From positions 1 through 30,839 of the forward strand of contig CBDURC010000006.1 of NCBI GenBank assembly GCA_965369635.1: a DNA stretch of 30,839 bases. The letters are read 5' to 3'. The notes below the pieces were generated by a model, which was given only the letters and a program-made list of their open reading frames with translations, was not told the DNA's origin and ran no database searches. A program made the translations under genes and the position numbers. The DNA is from UBA3071 sp965369635. GTDB lineage: Bacteria; Chloroflexota; Anaerolineae; UBA3071. Shown piece after piece: positions 7,009 to 13,224 of this stretch (position 1 is the stretch's first letter; each line of letters starts with the position of its first letter).

Positions 7009-8602
7009 TGGATTTTATCCCTTGGACACCAACTATTCCGCCCATCAGACGCCGCAGTTCCGCGTGCTTTCGGATCGGCAAATCGAGAAGGTGTACCTGG
7101 CGACGCTGGAGTGTTTGAACCGCACCGGCGTCGAGGTGCGCAACGCTGAGGCGCGGGAACTGCTGGCCGGTGCCGGCGCCAGCGTCGAAGGCTCGCGCCT
7201 GCGCATCCCCCCGCACATCATCCAGGATGGTGTCGCCGCCGCGCCCCGCTCCTTCACCCTCTGGGGACGCCCACTCAGCGAGCTCAGGAGACAAGACGGC
7301 AAACACCGCATCCAGGTCGTGCCCGATCGAGTCTACTTCGGCCCCGGCCCCACCTGCACTTACTTCGTGGACCCGGAGACGGGCGAGCGGCGCAAGGTTC
7401 GCCGCGGCGATCCCGGCCTCACAGCGCGGGTCTGCGACGCCCTGGAGCACATTGACTACGTCATGGGGTTGGGGCTTATCAGCGACGTGACCCCCACCCT
7501 GGCGCCCGTCTACGAGTACGCGGAGATGGTGGCCAACACCGGCAAGCCGATCCTCCCCTGGGCCTACTCCGCGGCGCACGTCTCCGACATCTACCAGATG
7601 GCGGTGGCGGTCTCCGGCAGCGAAGCGGCCTTCCGCCAACGGCCCCACTTCGCCATCTTCGCCACCTTCCAATCGCCACTGGTACACACAGATGAAGACC
7701 TGGCCAAGGTGCTCTGGGCTGCGGAGCACGATATCCCCATCGTCTACCTGGGCGGCCCCAGCCTGGGCGCGAGCTCTCCCGTGACCGGCGCTTCGGCGCT
7801 GGTCGTCTACCTGGCGGCCGCGCTGAGCGGGCTGGCGATCATCCAACTCAAGCGGCGGGGGGCTCCGGTGTGCATCGGGGGTGTGCCACAGGCCATGGAC
7901 CTGCGCAACGGGCGGCCAGCCTACGGTTCGCCGGAGATGAGCCTGCTCGGCGCGGCGATGGCCGACATCTCCCGTTGGCTGGGTATTCCCTTCATGGGCA
8001 CCGCCGGCGCTTCCGAGGCCAAGCAACTGGATTTGCAGGCGGCCATCGAGTCTACGATGCAGGTGCTCCTTTCGGGGCTGAGCGGCGCCACGCTGGTGCA
8101 CGACGTGGGTTTCCTCGATTGCGCCGACATCGGCTCGCTGGAATCGCTGGTCATGAACGATGAGATCATCGCCATGACCCGGCGCATCCTGCGCGGCGTG
8201 GTGGTCAACGAGAACACGCTGCTGCTCGACCTGATTGACCAGGTCGGCCCAGGCGGGCACTTCATGGCTGAGCGGCACACCGCCAAACACTGCCGGGCCG
8301 AAATCTGGGTGCCCACACTCCTGGACCGGGAGCCGTGGGAGACCTGGCAAGCGGCCGGCGCGCAGACGATGCTCGAGCGTATCAGGGCCAGGCTGCGGGA
8401 GATTCTGGCCAGCCACCAGCCGCCGCCGCTGCCCGCCGGTGCGGCGGAAAAGATCGAGGCCATCCTGCAAGCGGCAGAGGCGCGTGAAGGCCAGGTACCA
8501 GGGATCGGTGATCGAGGAGGCAGCGATGAAAGCGGTTCGTTTGGTCAAGCCAGGGCAGCCTCTGGAAATGCAGGAACTGCCCCTGCCCCCTGTGGGCGCT
8601 AA
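7001..8602 (+). CDS. MttB-family (trimethylamine/betaine-type) methyltransferase, non-pyrrolysine
   Basis: This belongs to the MttB superfamily, whose members move a methyl group from a quaternary or tertiary amine to a corrinoid protein. The frame is open throughout with no in-frame TAG, so it is a non-pyrrolysine member like the MtgB-type enzymes; the substrate cannot be stated. The family core is clear: LSDRQIEKVYLATLECLNRT at the N-terminus, GDPGLTARVCDALEHIDYVM in the first third, GSPEMSLLGAAMADISRWLG and GTAGASEAKQLDLQAAIEST in the last third. The start is uncertain. TTG 7001 is the first possible start after an in-frame TGA at 6995-6997, has no good ribosome site and lies in a repeat arm; TTG 7022 is an alternative. 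The last 25 or so residues overlap the next gene by 77 bp and read like non-native tail. No corrinoid protein gene is visible nearby. Confidence 0.88.
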   Translation: MNSGFYPLDTNYSAHQTPQFRVLSDRQIEKVYLATLECLNRTGVEVRNAEARELLAGAGASVEGSRLRIPPHIIQDGVAAAPRSFTLWGRPLSELRRQDGKHRIQVVPDRVYFGPGPTCTYFVDPETGERRKVRRGDPGLTARVCDALEHIDYVMGLGLISDVTPTLAPVYEYAEMVANTGKPILPWAYSAAHVSDIYQMAVAVSGSEAAFRQRPHFAIFATFQSPLVHTDEDLAKVLWAAEHDIPIVYLGGPSLGASSPVTGASALVVYLAAALSGLAIIQLKRRGAPVCIGGVPQAMDLRNGRPAYGSPEMSLLGAAMADISRWLGIPFMGTAGASEAKQLDLQAAIESTMQVLLSGLSGATLVHDVGFLDCADIGSLESLVMNDEIIAMTRRILRGVVVNENTLLLDLIDQVGPGGHFMAERHTAKHCRAEIWVPTLLDREPWETWQAAGAQTMLERIRARLREILASHQPPPLPAGAAEKIEAILQAAEAREGQVPGIGDRGGSDESGSFGQARAASGNAGTAPAPCGR

Positions 8603-9554
8603 GGACGTGTTGGTCAGGGTCAAAGCGGCGGGCATCTGCCGTTCCGACATGCACTACCGCGCCGGCGTCTCGCCGGTGCATCCTCTGCCCCTGACGCTGG
8701 GGCACGAAGTGGCGGGCGTGATCGAGGAAATCGGCGCTGCGGTCAGAAACGTCAAGGCGGGCGACCGGGTGTGTTTGCACTACCTTGTAACCTGCGGCGA
8801 CTGCCGCTACTGCGCTGCGGGCAACGAGCAATTTTGCACCACAGGCTCGATGATCGGCAAGTATCAGGACGGCGGCTACGCGGAATACATCGTCGTGCCC
8901 TCGCGCAACGCCATCCCTTTGCCTGAAGAGATCTCCTTCGAGCAGGGCGCGATCATGATGTGCTCCTCGGCCACGTCGCTCCACGCGCTGTATAAAGCTG
9001 ATCTAAAGCCGGGCGAGAGCGTGGCCATCTTCGGCGTGGGCGGGCTGGGCATCTCGGCGGTGCAGTTGGCGCGGGCCTTCGGCGCGCTGGACGTGTACGG
9101 TGTGGACATCAACGGTGATAAGCTGAAGCTGGCGGAAAGCTACGGTGCTATTCCGGTGAACGCCAGCACGACCGACCCGGTGGCCGAGATCAAACGGCTG
9201 AGCGGAGGGCGCGGCGTGGACGTGGCCTTGGAGTTGGTTGGTTTGCCACAGACGATGAAGCAGGCGGTGCTGTCGCTAGGTCTATTTGGGCGAGCCGTGA
9301 TGGTGGGCCTCGCCGACAAGCCCTTCGAGATCAATTCCTACCGCGACGTCATCCTGAAAGAAGCCCAAATCATCGGCTGCTCCGACCATCTCCTGCAAGA
9401 GCTGCCCTTGCTCGTCGAGTTGGTGCGCCGCGGTGCGCTGGATCTGTCGTCAGTGATCACCCGCACCGTGCCCCTGGACGCCGAGGCCATCAACGCCGCG
9501 CTGGACGACCTGGAGACGTTCGGGCCCGGCATCCGCACCGTGATCACGCCTTGA
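8526..9554 (+). CDS. Zinc-dependent alcohol dehydrogenase (MDR family)
   Basis: This 342-aa medium-chain dehydrogenase/reductase oxidises an alcohol or polyol with NAD(P). Catalytic zinc ligands are C38 (GICRSD), H60 and E61 (GHEVAG). The structural zinc lobe is complete, with C90, C93, C96 and C104 (CGDCRYCAAGNEQFC). The Rossmann fold carries GVGGLG at about residue 175, and a D in VYGVDI ends the second strand, favouring NAD. The start ATG 8526 has GAGGAGG just upstream with a 5-6-base spacer. It begins inside the tail of the methyltransferase frame, which implies translational coupling. The substrate is unknown. Its location between a methyltransferase and an MmgE/PrpD gene suggests catabolism of a small organic compound, but this is inference from context only. 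Confidence 0.93.
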   Translation: MKAVRLVKPGQPLEMQELPLPPVGAKDVLVRVKAAGICRSDMHYRAGVSPVHPLPLTLGHEVAGVIEEIGAAVRNVKAGDRVCLHYLVTCGDCRYCAAGNEQFCTTGSMIGKYQDGGYAEYIVVPSRNAIPLPEEISFEQGAIMMCSSATSLHALYKADLKPGESVAIFGVGGLGISAVQLARAFGALDVYGVDINGDKLKLAESYGAIPVNASTTDPVAEIKRLSGGRGVDVALELVGLPQTMKQAVLSLGLFGRAVMVGLADKPFEINSYRDVILKEAQIIGCSDHLLQELPLLVELVRRGALDLSSVITRTVPLDAEAINAALDDLETFGPGIRTVITP

Positions 9555-9582
9555 GCCTGAGCGAGCCAGGGCCAGCCCTAGT

Positions 9583-9657
9583 CGAACACGGATGAAGGCG
9601 GACGAACGCTGATTTTCCCCTTCTCCTATCCGCGTACATCCGCGTTTGTCCGCGTCC
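9583..9657. repeat. Imperfect inverted repeat of the ATCCGCG/CGCGGAT type
   Basis: The left arm at 9583-9614 (GAACACGGATGAAGGCGGAC...) and the right arm at 9627-9657 (ATCCGCGTACATCCGCG...) are approximate reverse complements around a short pyrimidine-rich loop. Such units, reading IRVHPR/FIRVRL-like peptides when translated, are seen between genes in many environmental bacteria. It follows directly after the dehydrogenase gene and may act as a transcript-end hairpin. Confidence 0.75.
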
Positions 9658-9680
9658 CACCGTACCATCATGGCTCTTTG

Positions 9681-9803
9681 GGATTTCGCGTGGCGCTCGG
9701 CGCGGACGACAGTCCACGCCTCCAGATGTGGTGGGTGATGCTTACACGCTAATCAAATACGGGGACCATCGTCCCCTTTGAGCAAGAGAACCACGCGAAA
9801 TCC
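9681..9803. repeat. 13-bp perfect inverted repeat pair around a 97-bp spacer
   Basis: GGATTTCGCGTGG at 9681-9693 is exactly repeated in inverse at 9791-9803 (CCACGCGAAATCC). Flanking bases also partly match (CTCTTTG against GTCTCTA on the reverse strand). The pair encloses a hairpin at 9761-9776. It could be the ends of a tiny non-coding inserted unit just upstream of the MmgE/PrpD gene. The sequence match is direct; the interpretation is a guess. Confidence 0.55.
9761..9779 (+). terminator. Possible intrinsic terminator after the dehydrogenase gene
   Basis: GGGGAC at 9761-9766 pairs with GTCCCC at 9771-9776 across the loop CATC, followed by TTT. The U-run is short, so termination would be weak. 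It stands between the dehydrogenase and the MmgE/PrpD gene. Confidence 0.4.
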
Positions 9804-9835
9804 TAGAGACTCACCATCATACAAAGGAGGCTCAG

Positions 9836-11182
9836 ACGCGAAACGGAAACGACCTGGTAGCCCAATTCATCGCCGACGTGACGTGGGACGCGCTCCCCGC
9901 GCCGGTGCAGCGCAAGGCCCGTATGGCTCTGCTGGACGTCCTGGGGGCCACGCTGGTGGGCACGCTGACCCCTATCAGCCACATCACAACTGACTTTGCC
10001 GTCGAAACCTGGCCGGGCGACGAGGCCACCATCCTGCTGCACGGCAAGCGGGCCTCGGCCATCGGCGCGGCTTTCGCCAACGGCTACGCCGCTAACGGTC
10101 TGGACATTGACGACTGTGCCCTGTACACCAAGGGCCATCCCGGCGCACAGATTTTCCCCACCGCGCTGGCCCTGGCCGAAAAGCTGAGGCTGGGCGGCGC
10201 ACAGATGCTGACGGCCATGGTCGTCGGCTACGAGGTGGCGCACCGCACCGCCCGCATCTGGCACGATCACCATGCCATCTACCAGGCGTGCGGCTCGTGG
10301 GGCTCGGTGGCCTGCGGAGCCGTGGCCGGCCATCTGCTGCACTTGCCACCGGAGCAGATCAAGCAGGCCCTGGGTATCGCCGAGTACCACGCCCCTAACC
10401 TGCCGATGATGCGGGACATTGATCACCCGGCAATGGTCAAGCACGGCATCGGCTGGGGGGCGATGAACGGCATCATCTCCGCCCAGCTTGCCCAGCGCGG
10501 CTTCACCGGCATCCCCAGCATCCTGGGCTGCGAGCGCTACCGCCACTGGATGGCCAACATCGGCCAGCACTACATCATGGTGGACGGCGTGATCTTCAAG
10601 GAGCATGCCTGCTGCGCCTGGACGCACGCCGCTCTGGACGCCGCACGCAGCCTGCTCCGCCAGCACGACTTCGGAGCGGACGACATCGGCCACGTTCGCC
10701 TGGAAGGGTTCCACGAGATGGTACGGCTGGGGACGAGGCTGCCGACCACCACCGAGGAAGCGCAGTTCAACACCGCCTGGCCGTTGGCGGCGCTGCTCCT
10801 CGACGGCGAGATCGGCCCCGACCAGATGCTGGAGCACCACCTCGGCGACGAGCGGGTACGGGCCTTGGCCAGCAAGATCGAAGCGGTGGAAACGGACGAA
10901 CTCAACGAGCTGTACCGGCGTGCGGTGGCAGGAGAGCCCGGTGGCAAATACGCTGCTGCCGTGACCATCACGCTGAAGGATGGGCAGCAGTTCGCTTCGG
11001 GGAAGGTGCAGGCCGGCGTCAGGTATCCCCAGGGGTGGGACGAAGGCCGCGTGGAGGAGAAGTTCCGCTGGCTGGTGGGGAACGTGCTGGAGGAGAACCG
11101 CATCGCGCCGTTGGTGGATATAGTGTGGCACTTCGAAGACCTGGACGACGTGCATGAACTGACGCGGTTGGTGGCGAGCTGA
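9836..11182 (+). CDS. MmgE/PrpD family protein (2-methylcitrate dehydratase-like), probable ACG start
   Basis: This enzyme of the MmgE/PrpD family includes 2-methylcitrate dehydratase, cis-aconitate decarboxylase and iminodisuccinate epimerase relatives; the exact reaction is unknown. Family marks are VQRKARMALLDVLGATLVGT near the N-terminus, GLDIDDCALYTKGHPGAQIF, LTAMVVGYEVAHR and GSWGSVACGAVAGHLL. The first conventional start is GTG 9878, giving 434 aa, but the frame stays open upstream and encodes TRNGNDLVAQFIADV, which matches the normal family N-terminus. A perfect AGGAGG at 9825-9830 precedes ACG 9836 by 5 bases. I therefore place the start at ACG, giving 448 aa. It is either a rare ACG start or an ATG changed by mutation or a base-call error. 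If ACG is not used, the fallback is GTG 9878, which has no ribosome site. Confidence 0.85.
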   Translation, partial: TRNGNDLVAQFIADVTWDALPAPVQRKARMALLDVLGATLVGTLTPISHITTDFAVETWPGDEATILLHGKRASAIGAAFANGYAANGLDIDDCALYTKGHPGAQIFPTALALAEKLRLGGAQMLTAMVVGYEVAHRTARIWHDHHAIYQACGSWGSVACGAVAGHLLHLPPEQIKQALGIAEYHAPNLPMMRDIDHPAMVKHGIGWGAMNGIISAQLAQRGFTGIPSILGCERYRHWMANIGQHYIMVDGVIFKEHACCAWTHAALDAARSLLRQHDFGADDIGHVRLEGFHEMVRLGTRLPTTTEEAQFNTAWPLAALLLDGEIGPDQMLEHHLGDERVRALASKIEAVETDELNELYRRAVAGEPGGKYAAAVTITLKDGQQFASGKVQAGVRYPQGWDEGRVEEKFRWLVGNVLEENRIAPLVDIVWHFEDLDDVHELTRLVAS

Positions 11183-11404
11183 CCCGCAGCCATAACCATC
11201 CAACGAAGCCGCTGTACGCATTTAGCGTCGAGGGCCTGGAGATTTAGTATCATCTACGGGATGGTTCAGAATGGGAGGAATCCAGGCTGGTAATTGTGAG
11301 CTTCGATCACGATTTCGACCGTACGGACCGCGGCCGACAAGCTCCGAGCGAGATCGTCGCGCTGGGCGGGTCACTGGGTCTATAGCCTCGCCTCTCTCCG
11401 ATCT

Positions 11405-11420
11405 CATGCCGATCGGCATG
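11405..11420. promoter_or_regulatory. 16-bp perfect palindrome, possible regulator site
   Basis: CATGCCGATCGGCATG is perfectly self-complementary. Its length and symmetry fit a dimeric regulator site, but no promoter or adjacent gene start is evident, so the role is open. Confidence 0.3.
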
Positions 11421-11940
11421 AACTCGGCTCTCGATCTGCCCCTACGGGCTCCTGCATCGTAGCCCGCGGAAGAAGCATTCACAGGCTCTTGGTGCGAACC
11501 GCGCCCGACTCCTTCTGGCATGTGCGTGAGTTCAGCGGTGCATTCCTCGCCGCCCGCTTCCTGGCCTCTCGGGCCTGTAGAGTTCACCCGTACAATGACA
11601 GTGATCGTCACCTCCCCTTCCGGCGAGGTGTTCCTAGTCCCATCATAGCAGCACGGAGACGAAGGAGACTGGTGTCATCAGCACCTGCGCAGGGCTTCAC
11701 AGTGCTGTGGACCGAAGCCCTGATCCCCCACCAACCGGAGAGCATGTAACGGAGCAGGCAACGTGTACGTCAACGTTATCTGCTCTTTCGTTTCTCTCCC
11801 CCTGGGGAACGGCCTAGTGAAGCGCCGCCCGGGCCATCAGCGCATCGTCGCCTGCGACTGCTCGCTGAGAAGAGAGCACGGCACTTCTGAGGGAAGCTCT
11901 GGGGAAGCTATGAGGAGTTGCGACCAGCGTGAGGCCTCCA

Positions 11941-11960
11941 GTCCCCCTACAGCTGGGGAC
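11941..11960 (+). terminator. Hairpin upstream of the signalling-operon promoter
   Basis: GTCCCC and GGGGAC pair across an 8-base loop, 30 bp before the -35 box of the operon promoter. No U-run follows. It might insulate the promoter from upstream transcription. Confidence 0.3.
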
Positions 11961-11990
11961 GATTCTCGGCCGGCAGTGACGCGCGTCGAG

Positions 11991-12019
11991 TTGCACTCCC
12001 TTCCTGTCTGTAGTATAAT
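11991..12019 (+). promoter_or_regulatory. Sigma70-type promoter of the signalling operon
   Basis: TTGCAC at 11991-11996 and TATAAT at 12014-12019 are separated by exactly 17 bp. The -10 box is a perfect match and the -35 box matches at 5 of 6 positions. The predicted start near 12026 gives an untranslated leader of about 175 bases before the phosphatase gene. It is the only strong promoter-like site seen ahead of the eight-gene run. Confidence 0.7.
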
Positions 12020-12200
12020 GGATTGTAGGAATGCGCGCCTTTCTTGCCCAGCTGACATCGACTTGTGTCGAGGCCGGTCGGAACTCGTCAGAGGCAGCCC
12101 TGCCGCAAGGAGACCTGGGACCCCATAGTGCAGCCCCGAGCACTGCCTCTGCCAGACCTGCAGCGGCACTCGTCGCCGCATTCCGGGAAGGAGCACCGTT

Positions 12201-13181
12201 TTGCCTTCGAGCTTCCACTTGAACGTCGTCCAGCTGTCCGACGTTGGTCGACAGCGTGAGATCAACGAAGACGCGTTTGGGCGGTCTGAGTCGTCCAACG
12301 CGCCTTTGTGGGCTCAAGGCTGCTTATACATCGTTGCCGACGGCTTGGGTGGTCATGCGGCCGGTGATGTGGCCAGCCGGCTGGCAGTCGCCACAATCCT
12401 CAAGGACTACTTCGAATCCAGAGACTGGGATGACCCGGTGCAGGGTCTGCGCATGGCTATCGAGCGGGCCAATGAAGCGATCTACCTTCGTGCACAACAG
12501 GATGCGGGGCTGCAAGAGATGGGAACGACTGTGGTCGCCGCCGTTGTTCAAGGCGATCAACTCACGCTCGCCAACGTGGGGGATAGTCGCGGTTACCTGT
12601 TGCGAGAAGGCCGGCTGGAGCAATTGACGCGGGACCACAGTTGGGTGGCCAGAGCCGTCGAAGATGGGATGCTGACGCCCGAGCAGGCGCGCCACCATCC
12701 CGATCGCAACGTGATCTATCGTAGCCTCGGCGCTGAGAGTGCGGTAGAGGTGCAGACCTACACTGACACGTTGCGCGTTGGAGACCGGGTGCTGCTGTGT
12801 TCGGACGGGCTGACCGACGTGCTGGCCGATGACCTCATTGCCGAGCTGGCTCACGCGACGGACCTCGCCACCGCGGCTGACCACCTGATCACGGCGGCGA
12901 ACAATCGAGGCGGGCCGGACAACATCACCGTCACTCTCATCGCTGTGGAGTCACCGCAAGCCCGAGAGGAGAGAGAGCGTCCCACCCCAGGCCGAGTGGG
13001 TGCGCTTCGCCGATCCTCGCTGCCTGAGCACGGTCTGGGGCAATCAGGAGAGCGACTGACGGTGCCGAGAGGATTGCACGCCCAGCATGAGGAAAGCCCA
13101 ACGTCAGAGGAAGAGGACGATTCCCTTCCCTCATCAGGCAGGAAACAGAGCTGGCTGCGCCGTTTGCTGCACCGCGATTGA
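12201..13181 (+). CDS. PP2C-type (PPM) Ser/Thr protein phosphatase
   Basis: This 326-aa cytoplasmic metal-dependent phosphatase is expected to remove phosphate from Ser/Thr residues placed by the kinases encoded downstream. The PPM motifs are present in order: SDVGRQREINEDAF with metal-ligand D24, VADGLGGHAAGD with D47, TLANVGDSRGYLL, LLCSDGLTD and RGGPDNITV. The catalytic domain ends near residue 250. The remaining 75 residues form a charged tail rich in Ser and Glu with no membrane segment, ending in a basic patch (WLRRLLHRD) that could touch the membrane. The start is TTG 12201, supported by GGAAGGAG at 12186-12193 with a 7-base spacer. It is the first gene of the operon. Bacterial PP2C genes often neighbour Ser/Thr kinase and FHA genes, as here. 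Confidence 0.95.
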   Translation: MPSSFHLNVVQLSDVGRQREINEDAFGRSESSNAPLWAQGCLYIVADGLGGHAAGDVASRLAVATILKDYFESRDWDDPVQGLRMAIERANEAIYLRAQQDAGLQEMGTTVVAAVVQGDQLTLANVGDSRGYLLREGRLEQLTRDHSWVARAVEDGMLTPEQARHHPDRNVIYRSLGAESAVEVQTYTDTLRVGDRVLLCSDGLTDVLADDLIAELAHATDLATAADHLITAANNRGGPDNITVTLIAVESPQAREERERPTPGRVGALRRSSLPEHGLGQSGERLTVPRGLHAQHEESPTSEEEDDSLPSSGRKQSWLRRLLHRD

Positions 13182-13224
13182 CCGCGACATCAGCGGAAGG
13201 CCAACACTGCACAGAGGCGGATGG

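Larger units (their letters stand above)
11183..11990. other. Stretch without a convincing gene
   Basis: About 800 bp with only short, low-complexity Arg-rich reading frames on either strand and no ribosome sites in front of them. It holds a 16-bp perfect palindrome at 11405-11420 and a hairpin at 11941-11960. The boundary between the catabolic genes and the signalling operon falls here. Confidence 0.6.

Noticed and set aside
7001..8602. Pyrrolysine-containing MttB
   Set aside because: No in-frame TAG occurs within the conserved region, so it is a standard non-pyrrolysine homologue.
6929..8650. 573-aa open frame on the minus strand opposite the methyltransferase and dehydrogenase genes
   Set aside because: It is rich in His, Gln, Arg and Gly with no family pattern and no ribosome site; the plus strand encodes two clear enzymes. 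It is a GC-driven shadow frame.
11222..11611. 129-aa minus-strand frame in the gene-free stretch
   Set aside because: Arg/Gly/Ser-rich with no motif, no ribosome site and no similarity pattern I recognise.
13087..13224. Longer start for the dockerin protein at 13087
   Set aside because: It would overlap the end of the phosphatase gene and put 46 Arg-rich residues before the export signal; the ATG cluster at 13225 fits better.
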